From CAVRXT01 sp963725655 (GTDB lineage: Bacteria > Acidobacteriota > Terriglobia > Acidiferrales > UBA7541): 64,000 nt of DNA. Positions 1 to 7,015 of the stretch are shown in pieces (the stretch's first letter is position 1; the number at the start of each line of letters is the position of its first letter). Location: assembly GCA_963725655.1 (NCBI GenBank), contig CAVRYY010000001.1, positions 2,294,001-2,358,000 on the forward strand, given 5' to 3'. Both the position numbers and the translations under genes were made by a program. The notes beneath the pieces were generated by a model. That model was not told the origin of the DNA. It did not search any database and saw only the letters and a list, made by a program, of their open reading frames with translations.

Positions 1-44
1 TCGGGAGAGAGCCGGCTTTCCAGCAGGTACATGTAATCAGGCAT
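1..44 (-). CDS. Start of a truncated gene, probable CCA-adding tRNA nucleotidyltransferase
   Basis: The first 14 codons run off the left edge. They read M-P-D-Y-M-Y-L-L-E-S-R-L-S-P from an ATG at 44-42. A perfect AGGAGG ribosome binding site lies at 61-56, 11 nt upstream, which fixes the start. An N-terminus of the type MPDYMYLLESRLSP is, from memory, typical of acidobacterial CCA-adding nucleotidyltransferases with HD domains, but only these residues are visible. The gene lies downstream of xerD on the same strand, about 100 nt after its stop. That something is translated here is fairly sure; the product name is tentative. Confidence 0.5.
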   Translation of the reverse strand, partial: MPDYMYLLESRLSP

Positions 45-147
45 AAAAGTTGAATCCTCCTAAATCCGTGAACGCTGAGTATCGCGCCGCAACTCGCCCC
101 CGCGCCCGCGCGGTTCGCATATGATCCCAGCCATCACCCGCGGGCCG

Positions 148-1038
148 CTACGCCCGAGGATGATGCGCTTTATGAACTTGTCTCAACCGCTCCTCCACCA
201 CGTGGGTGTAAATCTGCGTGGTGGATATATCCGCATGGCCCAGCATCATCTGCACCGAACGCAAATCCGCGCCGCGGTCCAGCAAATGCGTCGCAAAACT
301 GTGCCGCAGCGTGTGCGGCTTCAGCGGGCGGCGCAATCCCACCTGCCGTCCGTAACCCGAAAGCAGCAGCCACACCGCCACCCGATTCAGCGGCCTGGCT
401 CGCTTGCTCAGGAAAATATGATTGCAAACTTTGCCTTTCAAGAATTGCGGCCGCGCCTCGTCCATGTATCGCTGCACCGCGGCCAGCGCCGACCGCCCCA
501 CCGGAACCAGCCGCTCCTTATTTCCCTTGCCCACGCAGCGCAATCGCCCCGATTGCATTTGGATATCGCCCACGCACAAGCCACACAACTCCGAGACGCG
601 AATTCCTGTCGAGTACATCAGCTCGATCAGCGCGCGATCGCGAATCCCTTCTTTGGTGGTTTGGTCCGGTACTTCCAGCAGCCGCTCCACCTCTTTCACG
701 CTCAGGAATACCGGCAGCGCCTGGCGGGTCTTGGGCGCCTCGATCGTCGACGCCGGATCTTCCGTCACGATTTCTTCCATCATCAGGAAGCGGAAAAACT
801 GCCGGATGCTCACCAGGTAGCGGGCTACCGAACGCGCGTCCAGCTTGCGTTCGTATAGCGTGATCAGAAATTCCACAATGTCGTTCCGCTCCACCTCGGT
901 GATCGGGATCTTGTGCTTCTCGACGTAGGCGCCGAACTGCTCCAAATCGCGGCGATACGACGATATCGTGCTCGTCGCAAGGCTGCGCTCGATGCGCGCG
1001 TAGTTCAAGTACGAACGAATCAAATTCTCAATCAACAC
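148..1038 (-). CDS. xerD: Site-specific tyrosine recombinase XerD
   Basis: Site-specific recombinase that, with a partner, resolves chromosome dimers at dif sites. From a GTG at 1038 the protein is 296 aa, matching the usual length of about 298. The N-terminal SAM-like core-binding domain covers about residues 1-95 and the catalytic domain about 110-290. Catalytic residues are visible: R147 in TGIRVSEL, K171 in GKGNKER, H242 and R245 in PHTLRHSF, H268 in LGHAD and the nucleophile Y277 in TQIYTHV. The frame is open 25 codons further upstream, but that part overlaps the murJ end, so GTG 1038, 25 nt after the murJ stop, is preferred. Same strand as murJ, probably one operon. XerC/XerD assignment rests on overall similarity. 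Confidence 0.88.
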   Translation of the reverse strand: MLIENLIRSYLNYARIERSLATSTISSYRRDLEQFGAYVEKHKIPITEVERNDIVEFLITLYERKLDARSVARYLVSIRQFFRFLMMEEIVTEDPASTIEAPKTRQALPVFLSVKEVERLLEVPDQTTKEGIRDRALIELMYSTGIRVSELCGLCVGDIQMQSGRLRCVGKGNKERLVPVGRSALAAVQRYMDEARPQFLKGKVCNHIFLSKRARPLNRVAVWLLLSGYGRQVGLRRPLKPHTLRHSFATHLLDRGADLRSVQMMLGHADISTTQIYTHVVEERLRQVHKAHHPRA

Positions 1039-1063
1039 TTGCCCCGCACACCGCAGCCCGTTT

Positions 1064-2716
1064 TCAAAACGCGGTCGCCGCTTCTGCCGGCCGCAACAAC
1101 ATGGCCGCCTCACTCAATTCCTCACACCCAAAGATCCACGCCAATCCCAGGTACACCCCGATCGCCCCCAGGATCATTGCCGCCAGCGCCCCGGCCTGCC
1201 ACACCACCGGCCCCAGCGATTCGAAATGAACCAGCCGCACCGCGAACACGCAGCCCGCGGCCATCACCGCCGAGCAGATCGCAATCCTGCCGACCGACCT
1301 CGCGATCGCCCGCGCCCCCACCGTTCCAAACCGCCCGCGAAAAATCGCCAGCAGAACCGAAAAGTTCATGTACGCGGCAATCGACGTCGCCAGCGCCGGG
1401 CCGCCGTTGGAAAGAGAAGCCGAAAACAGCGCTATAAATATCAGGTTCAGTGCGATATTCAACACCAGCGCGTACACCCCCACCCGCACCGGTGTCGCCG
1501 TATCCTTCAGCGAATAGAACAAAGGCGTCACCAGCTTGATCCCCGCGAATCCCGGAAGGCCCATCGAGTAATACAGCAGCGCGCGCGAAGTGAGCGCCGT
1601 CGACTGCGCCGAAAATTTTCCATGCTGGAACAGTACCTGTACGATCGGCTCGCGCAACAATATCAATCCCGCCGCCGCCGGAATCGTCACGAACAACACC
1701 ATCCGCAGCGCGAATCCAAACGTTTTTCGCATGTCCGCGATCTTACCCGCCACCGCTTGCCTCGACAGCATCGGTAGGATCGCCGTAGACACCGCAATCG
1801 CAAAGCAGCCCAGCGTCAACTCCATCACCCGGTCCGCTACATACAGCGAAGTCACGCTGCCCGCCGGCAGGCGCCGCGAAGTTGCAAATACCGTGTTCAG
1901 GAAAAAATTAATTTGATACACACCAATTCCCAGAAATCCCGGGATCATTAGCCGCCCCACCGTACGCACTCCGGGGTCGCTAAAAGAAACCTGCGGCCGA
2001 AAACGCATCCCGCGGACGTACACCGCCCGCAGCAGCACCGCCAATTGCACCGAGCCGCCCACCAGCACCCCGATCGCCAACGCCACTGCCGGGCTGCGGT
2101 ACTGTACCGGGGCCCAGCGCATAATGGGGCGGTAAACGACTCCCAGCGAAAATATGATCATGGAAACGTTGAATAGTATCGGGCTCGCTGCAGGCAGCCC
2201 AAAAACGTGCAGGCTATTCAAAATCGCCGCAGCCAGCGCCGCCAGGCTGACGATGAAAATATAGGGCAAAATAATCCGGTTCAGGTACACCGCCAAATCC
2301 CAATTCGTCGCCGAACCGCCCAGAATCGTCAGCGCCCCGATCACTTGCCGCGAGAATAGCGCCCCCAGCGCCGTGACCGCTCCGGCCACAATGGCGGTCA
2401 CCCAGAACACCCGTTCCGCGAATCTCCACGCCTCGGGATTGGGTCCTTCGCGCAGGTAGCCGGTGAAAACGGGGATAAACGACGCCGAAAGGGACCCCTC
2501 ACCCACCAGTCGCCGCAAAGTATTAGGTATCCGGAAAGCCAGGATGAAACAGTCCGCCGCGAAGGAGGTGCCTAAGAGAAGGGTGATACGCTGGTCCCGC
2601 AAGTACCCGCAAATACGGCTGATAACGGTAGCTACGGTAATTATGGAGGCGGACCTGAGAATCTGCCGTTTTTCGGTCAATCCGCGCCTGCCCCGAGCTA
2701 ACCCTTTCAGCAACAA
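1064..2716 (-). CDS. murJ: Lipid II flippase MurJ (MviN family)
   Basis: Polytopic inner-membrane protein of the MOP superfamily that flips lipid II to the periplasmic side for peptidoglycan synthesis. The 550 aa are hydrophobic throughout, consistent with about 14 membrane segments. Family hallmarks near the N-terminus are ISRICGYLRD and, further on, FRIPNTLRRLVGEGSLSAS, with the charged residues that line the MurJ cavity. The longest frame begins with TTG at 2716. A second TTG at 2680 gives MTEKRQILRSAS, closer to the usual MurJ N-terminus, and may be the true start. xerD follows 25 nt downstream. The spacer to the divergent gene at 2794 is 77 nt and must hold promoters for both directions. 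Confidence 0.92.
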   Translation of the reverse strand: MLLKGLARGRRGLTEKRQILRSASIITVATVISRICGYLRDQRITLLLGTSFAADCFILAFRIPNTLRRLVGEGSLSASFIPVFTGYLREGPNPEAWRFAERVFWVTAIVAGAVTALGALFSRQVIGALTILGGSATNWDLAVYLNRIILPYIFIVSLAALAAAILNSLHVFGLPAASPILFNVSMIIFSLGVVYRPIMRWAPVQYRSPAVALAIGVLVGGSVQLAVLLRAVYVRGMRFRPQVSFSDPGVRTVGRLMIPGFLGIGVYQINFFLNTVFATSRRLPAGSVTSLYVADRVMELTLGCFAIAVSTAILPMLSRQAVAGKIADMRKTFGFALRMVLFVTIPAAAGLILLREPIVQVLFQHGKFSAQSTALTSRALLYYSMGLPGFAGIKLVTPLFYSLKDTATPVRVGVYALVLNIALNLIFIALFSASLSNGGPALATSIAAYMNFSVLLAIFRGRFGTVGARAIARSVGRIAICSAVMAAGCVFAVRLVHFESLGPVVWQAGALAAMILGAIGVYLGLAWIFGCEELSEAAMLLRPAEAATAF

Positions 2717-2793
2717 CGACTTGACACCGATTTAACCAGAGAATAACATAACCCCTGTAGCTTCGCAAGCGCCATCCTTGGAATGACCTCGGA

Positions 2794-3300
2794 ATGACCT
2801 CAAACTCGAAGAGTCGGACGCCCGCATCTACCCACAAAAAGGTGATCGTAGCCCTTTTGGACGGCACCACCATCCGCGGCTACCTCCCAGCCTCGGGTTT
2901 AGGTCTGGCTACATCACTCGATGTCCTCACCCCGGACGGCGAGCACCGCGCCTTGGAATTGGAAAAGGTCCGCTGTGTCTATTTCGTCCGCGAGTTCTCC
3001 GAAAAATACGAGCCCGAACGCAAAACTTTCCTTAGTCGCCCCAAGCTCGAAGGTTTGTGGCTCCGCGTCCGCTTCCCGGATGGCGAGGCATATGAAGGCA
3101 TCATCGCCAACGATCTCCGCGACCTCCTGGAAAACGGCGTGCAACTGACGCCGCCGGACCTCCACGGTAACGCCCTGCGCATATTCGTCCCTCGCACGTC
3201 CTGCTCGGAAGTGAAAGTGATGGGTGTGGTGGGCCTGGCTCGGAAAACCGGCCGCGGAGCCCCCGTTCCCGCGGGACAGACCAAGCTTTTCGAAGAATAG
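2794..3300 (+). CDS. Conserved two-lobed protein of unknown function (DUF6982-like, tentative)
   Basis: A 168-aa soluble protein without signal peptide or membrane segment. It has two similar halves: VIVALLDGTTIRGYL near residue 17 and LRVRFPDGEAYEGII near residue 90. Each begins a short beta-rich unit of the type K-hydrophobic-DG-x-x-x-G, and the second half ends in a region reading LRIFVPRTSCSEV. Such duplicated small beta domains occur in acidobacterial proteins of unknown function; the DUF6982 link is from memory and unsure. It is divergent from murJ and about 200 nt upstream of lpxD on the same strand, with a hairpin repeat in between. No role can be assigned. Confidence 0.72.
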   Translation: MTSNSKSRTPASTHKKVIVALLDGTTIRGYLPASGLGLATSLDVLTPDGEHRALELEKVRCVYFVREFSEKYEPERKTFLSRPKLEGLWLRVRFPDGEAYEGIIANDLRDLLENGVQLTPPDLHGNALRIFVPRTSCSEVKVMGVVGLARKTGRGAPVPAGQTKLFEE

Positions 3301-3315
3301 CCTCCGATCGGTCGC

Positions 3316-3372
3316 CTGTACGCTTCGACGCCCCTATCTTTTTCCGGTATCCACTCTTCGCAAGAGGGTGAG
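3316..3372 (+). repeat. Dispersed hairpin repeat, copy A (divergent, short stem)
   Basis: This spacer between the gene ending at 3300 and lpxD contains TTTTTCCGGTATCCACTCTT followed by CGCAAGAGGGTG, which can fold into a short imperfect stem. The left flank (CTGTACGCTTCGACGCCCC) aligns with the flanks of the repeats at 4648 and 14407, so it is a third, degraded copy of the same family. No open frame is conserved among the copies. Confidence 0.6.
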
Positions 3373-3502
3373 CGTGTAGAACTCTCCCAACGTAATGCCA
3401 CGCCACGGCCCAACCGCACCATTCCCCAGAAGTTTGTTGTAGAGTGATTCGACGGCATCTCGCGCCGAACCCAATCGCGCGTTTTGTCCCCAAGAGGCCT
3501 CG

Positions 3503-4531
3503 ATGAAACTTTTCGAATTAGCAGACCGCCTGAATTGCAAACTCGAGGGCGACGGCGAGCTGGAAATCACCGGTGTCGCGGGAATCGAACAAGCCGCCCC
3601 GGGCCATCTGACCTTCCTATCCAACACCCGCTATTCCGCCGCTCTAAAGACAACTCGTGCCTCAGCCGTTCTGGTCTCCGCCGGCGTCGCCACCGCCCCA
3701 GTAGCCGCCCTGCGCTCCGCCGATCCCTACCTGGATTTTTCGCGCGCCATCGACTTTTTCCACCAGGCGCCCAGCTACGAGCCCGAAGTTCATCCCACCG
3801 CCGTAATTTCCGCCACCGCGCATATCGGCGTAGGCGCTCACATCGGCCCGTATTGTTTCATCGACGACGACGTGGTCATCGGCCCGGGCTCCGTCCTGCA
3901 CAGCTTCGTCACCATTTATCGTGGCGCGCGCATCGGCGAACGCTTCTTCGCCCACTCCCATTCCTGCGTCCGCGAAAACTGCCAACTCGGCGATCGGGTG
4001 ATCCTGCAAAACGGCGCGGTGATCGGCGGCGACGGCTTCGGTTACGCCCGCGAAGCCGACGGAAGCTGGCGCAAGACCCAGCAAGCGGGCATCACCGTGC
4101 TCGAAAATGACGTCGAGGTCCAGGCCAATAGCGCCGTCGACCGTGCCACCATCGGCGAGACGCGCATCGGCCGCGGCACCAAAATCGATGACCTGGTGCT
4201 AATCGGCCACGCCTCCCAAGTCGGCGAAGATACGCTCCTCTGTGGCCAGGTGGGCCTGGCCGGATCCACTCACATCGGCAACCGCTGTATCCTGGCAGGC
4301 CAGGTAGGCGCCGGTGGCCACCTAACTGTAGGCGACGGCGCGGTATTCGCCGCGCAGTCCGGCATCCCCAACGATATGCCCGGCAACGCCGTATATTCCG
4401 GCACCCCCGCCCAGGAAATGAGCAAGTGGCTAAAGGTAATCACGGTCTATACCCATCTCGCCGAAGTGAACAAGACCGTGCGCGAACTCCAATCCCAAGT
4501 AGCCCAACTCCAAAAGTCCGCCCAAAAATAA
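3503..4531 (+). CDS. lpxD: UDP-3-O-acylglucosamine N-acyltransferase LpxD
   Basis: Catalyses the third step of lipid A biosynthesis, N-acylation of UDP-3-O-acylglucosamine by acyl-ACP in the cytoplasm. The 342 aa match the family length. The N-terminal uridine-binding domain (about 1-100) contains GVAGIEQAAPGHLTFLSN. It is followed by a left-handed beta helix of hexapeptide repeats (about 105-310), with the family motif GGDGFGYA and a downstream IGHASQVGE carrying the presumed catalytic His. A short C-terminal helix (VNKTVRELQSQVAQLQ) is the trimerisation tail. The ATG at 3503 starts the conserved MKLFELADRL. The gene shows the organism makes lipid A. It stands alone, without lpxA or fabZ in the window. 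Confidence 0.95.
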   Translation: MKLFELADRLNCKLEGDGELEITGVAGIEQAAPGHLTFLSNTRYSAALKTTRASAVLVSAGVATAPVAALRSADPYLDFSRAIDFFHQAPSYEPEVHPTAVISATAHIGVGAHIGPYCFIDDDVVIGPGSVLHSFVTIYRGARIGERFFAHSHSCVRENCQLGDRVILQNGAVIGGDGFGYAREADGSWRKTQQAGITVLENDVEVQANSAVDRATIGETRIGRGTKIDDLVLIGHASQVGEDTLLCGQVGLAGSTHIGNRCILAGQVGAGGHLTVGDGAVFAAQSGIPNDMPGNAVYSGTPAQEMSKWLKVITVYTHLAEVNKTVRELQSQVAQLQKSAQK

Positions 4532-4572
4532 AGAGCAGTAGAGCCTGAAGTCTCGCCGTTGAAAACGAAGCC

Positions 4573-4615
4573 GAATCCGAAGTCTAATATGAAGTTGAAC
4601 GTGAAGTTGAAGGTC
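4573..4615 (+). repeat. Degenerate GAAGTTGAAC-like short tandem repeats
   Basis: Just after lpxD the sequence cycles through GAAG-T-x-x-A units, for example GAAGTTGAACGTGAAGTTGA. The units are imperfect and total about 40 nt. Probably simple-sequence slippage in the convergent spacer between lpxD and the gene ending at 4823; no coding or regulatory role is visible. Confidence 0.4.
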
Positions 4616-4618
4616 GGT

Positions 4619-4647
4619 GCCCCACGCGTCGAATTTACGTGTGGGGC
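4619..4647 (+). terminator. GC-rich hairpin downstream of lpxD, possible terminator
   Basis: GCCCCACGCGT (4619-4629) pairs with ACGTGTGGGGC (4637-4647) over 11 positions with one non-Watson-Crick pair and a 7-nt AT-rich loop. It lies 88 nt after the lpxD stop in a convergent spacer, where a terminator is expected. No strong T-tract follows, so it may be a Rho-aided or purely structural element. Confidence 0.4.
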
Positions 4648-4765
4648 TGTAGACTTACGGTTTTACGCCCTTGTCTTTTCCGGGTGTCCCACTCTTCCCA
4701 GTCTGCCGTAGCGCTGTTTTTGCGCGAAGGCAACTGGGAAGGGTGGGCGTTCGGCCCTCCGACAC
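4648..4765 (+). repeat. Dispersed hairpin repeat, copy B (best preserved stem)
   Basis: Arms CCCACTCTTCCCAGT (4688-4702) and ACTGGGAAGGGTGGG (4733-4747) pair over 15 bp with a single wobble around a 30-nt loop. The 40 nt left of the stem, ending in TCTTTTCCGGGTGTCCCACT, align without gaps with copy C at 14407. Both copies share the exact 12-mer CCCACTCTTCCC. It occupies the convergent spacer between lpxD and the cytochrome-type gene. Confidence 0.65.
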
Positions 4766-4822
4766 ATATATTTAGGTACCCAGCCCCCTGCACACGAACC
4801 CGACTCAAGCCTGAGCCGCAGA

Positions 4823-6139
4823 TCACCTTCCCCCTGGCGCGCGAATAAAATACCGCTCCTTGTCCACCCCAGCCGGCACCGCCACATCGAAAAACCCAAC
4901 CATCATTTCGTCGTAAGTCTGATCGCCCCACCGTACCGCCGCACTCGCATCCGGATTATGCGAATTGCCCTTGGAGTTGTCGAACCAAGCCACCGCCTGC
5001 AGCACCGTCCCCGCCTTCAATACCCGCGGCTCCGCCAAACGATAGCTTAACTGCCAATAAAAATCGTAGTTCACCCGCAGCAGTGTCTCCGCAACGCCAC
5101 CGTTCGCCGTGAGAATGTTGTACTCAAACCGCTTCCCGCGAAGATGCATGTGCGGAAAGAAACTCAGCAATACCGCATCGTTCGGCAGCGATCCATGCAC
5201 CTCCACGCGAAAATCCGGCGCCCCTGGCGGGATCACGAACTTGTCATTGGTCAATTGCAACGTCAGCACCCGCTGTAGCGGCGTCTTCTTTGCGAACACA
5301 AGCCCGACACTCGACCGATCCGCAGTGGAATGCCCGTGCGCCATGTAATGCATCTGGAAAACGATATCGGAGCCGGCCGGAACGAATTTCGCCATGCCTT
5401 CCGCCCAGTTGTCTGGCGAACTGCCCGGCGCATAAACCAGAAGAATATCCGCTGTGGTGAAATGAGTATCGTTGCGGTCCTGCGAATCGGTCATATCCGC
5501 CCCGGTGAACGGCACTCCCACCGGCGCGTGCTGCAACCAATGCGAGCCCGGCGGCCGAACGTAAACGACCGCGTGATGCACGTTCTCCCGGCTGCTGGGA
5601 CGCACCTCGCAAAATTGCACCCACTTACCCTCTGTGAAATGCGTAGGCACGATCTCATAGGTGTATTCCACGTCGCCTCGGGCCGGGATCGTTACCGCCT
5701 TCGGCATTTGCAATACGACGTCCGGCTGGGGGATCGCCCAGCCCCGCGTCCACTGGCGCGCGGGTGGCGCGTCGTGCGGATGGCCCGCCGGTGCATTTGC
5801 GTCCGCCCAGGAAACGAGCGTAGCGATTTCCTTCGGAACCAGCGAAGGATCGTTGGAAAAGTGCCCCACGCCGGGATCCGCAAACCACGGCGGCATCTTT
5901 TTCTGGCTCACCGAAGCCGCAATCGCCTTGGCGAAAGGGCGTGCCTGCTCGTAGCTGACCAGCGGCATCATTCCGATTTCGCCGGCCCGATGGCAACTCT
6001 GGCAATGGTTCTGCAGGATCGGTAGTACGTCGCGGTAAAAGGTAGGTGCAGCGCCCGATTCCGCCGGAGACGCCTTCTGCTGTAGAAATAACAAAGCAGC
6101 GACGCAAAACAAGACGACAGCTATCGCCCGGACCTCCAT
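4823..6139 (-). CDS. Exported c-type cytochrome fused to a copper type II monooxygenase-like domain
   Basis: From ATG 6139 the protein is 438 aa with a signal peptide (residues 1-27, hydrophobic AVVLFCVAALLFL). A single heme c site follows, C46-Q-S-C49-H50, with MMPL about 10 residues later that may supply the axial Met. The C-terminal 300 residues resemble the peptidylglycine/dopamine beta-hydroxylase fold: ENVHHAVVYV (HH pair), FQMHYMAHG and PHMHLRGKRF are potential copper ligands in order. A periplasmic electron-transfer or oxidative enzyme is likely; the substrate is unknown. The frame is open 27 codons further, but that extension lacks a signal sequence. Last gene of the minus-strand run, 108 nt after plsC. 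Similar acidobacterial proteins are often just called cytochrome c. Confidence 0.8.
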   Translation of the reverse strand: MEVRAIAVVLFCVAALLFLQQKASPAESGAAPTFYRDVLPILQNHCQSCHRAGEIGMMPLVSYEQARPFAKAIAASVSQKKMPPWFADPGVGHFSNDPSLVPKEIATLVSWADANAPAGHPHDAPPARQWTRGWAIPQPDVVLQMPKAVTIPARGDVEYTYEIVPTHFTEGKWVQFCEVRPSSRENVHHAVVYVRPPGSHWLQHAPVGVPFTGADMTDSQDRNDTHFTTADILLVYAPGSSPDNWAEGMAKFVPAGSDIVFQMHYMAHGHSTADRSSVGLVFAKKTPLQRVLTLQLTNDKFVIPPGAPDFRVEVHGSLPNDAVLLSFFPHMHLRGKRFEYNILTANGGVAETLLRVNYDFYWQLSYRLAEPRVLKAGTVLQAVAWFDNSKGNSHNPDASAAVRWGDQTYDEMMVGFFDVAVPAGVDKERYFIRAPGGR

Positions 6140-6247
6140 CTTCAATTTCGTCCGATGTTTCGAACCCACGAGTTGTGCATCTCCATCGCATCCTCGTCGC
6201 ATTTCAACCCGCATCGACACGCATGAAGAATAGCACCCGGGAGCTCG

Positions 6248-6976
6248 TCACACAGGCCGCTGGTCCTCCGGCAGTCCCGCCGCCACCAGATCACGAACGC
6301 GCGCCAGCAGCTCCGATCGCTGTTCCATCGAATATTCCGACGCCTTCACTGCGGCGCCGAATCGAACCACCACGTCCCCGGGCCGAATGAAGTGCTCGCC
6401 TTTCTTCATAATTCTCTGCGACCCGGCAATCGACACCGGAACCACCGCCGCGCCGCCTTCGATCGCCATCACGAACGAACCCCTCTTGAACGCACGCAAC
6501 CGCCCGTCAACGCTCCGCGAGCCTTCCGGAAACACCAGGTAAGAAACTCCCGCATGCATCCGGCTGACCGCTTGATCGACGGCGGCAGCCGCCGCTTCCG
6601 GAACCGCTCGATCCACCGGAATGAAGTCCGCTGCGCGCATGGCCGAAGCAAATATCGGGATCCGAAAAACCTGCTTCTTGGCCAGCACCGCCACCCGCCG
6701 CGGAATCGCCGCAACGATCACCGGCGGATCGACGTTGCTGGCGTGGTTAGCCACGAACACGCACACCCCGGCTGGAATCGTCTCCGCGCCTTCCACCCGC
6801 AGCCGAATTCCCGCCAATCGCATCGAACCGCGAACGCCGGCCAGCGCCACGCGGTAAAGCAAGTCCGGGTTTTTGGTGATTATCGCGTGCAGGATAAAAA
6901 GCGGCGCCACAAAAACGATGTACGCAGCCGCGAACGCAACCACCATCGCGGTGCGCAGACTGTAGAGGATTTTCAA
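6248..6976 (-). CDS. plsC: 1-acyl-sn-glycerol-3-phosphate acyltransferase (PlsC family)
   Basis: Membrane-bound acyltransferase that makes phosphatidic acid from lysophosphatidic acid, or a related lysophospholipid acyltransferase. The 242 aa have an N-terminal hydrophobic anchor (about 8-33). The catalytic motif H78-x4-D83 appears in ANHASNVD, the substrate-binding block FPEGSRS is at 149-155, and a conserved proline block VVPVSIAG follows. The start is a TTG at 6976, supported by AGGGA 8 nt upstream. It lies 39 nt after the M61 peptidase on the same strand, so it is probably co-transcribed. Phospholipid specificity within the family cannot be read from the sequence. Confidence 0.88.
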   Translation of the reverse strand: MKILYSLRTAMVVAFAAAYIVFVAPLFILHAIITKNPDLLYRVALAGVRGSMRLAGIRLRVEGAETIPAGVCVFVANHASNVDPPVIVAAIPRRVAVLAKKQVFRIPIFASAMRAADFIPVDRAVPEAAAAAVDQAVSRMHAGVSYLVFPEGSRSVDGRLRAFKRGSFVMAIEGGAAVVPVSIAGSQRIMKKGEHFIRPGDVVVRFGAAVKASEYSMEQRSELLARVRDLVAAGLPEDQRPV

Positions 6977-7015
6977 ACTCGGTTCCCTGCTGTTATTTTC
7001 CCCGTCCGCGCAAAC

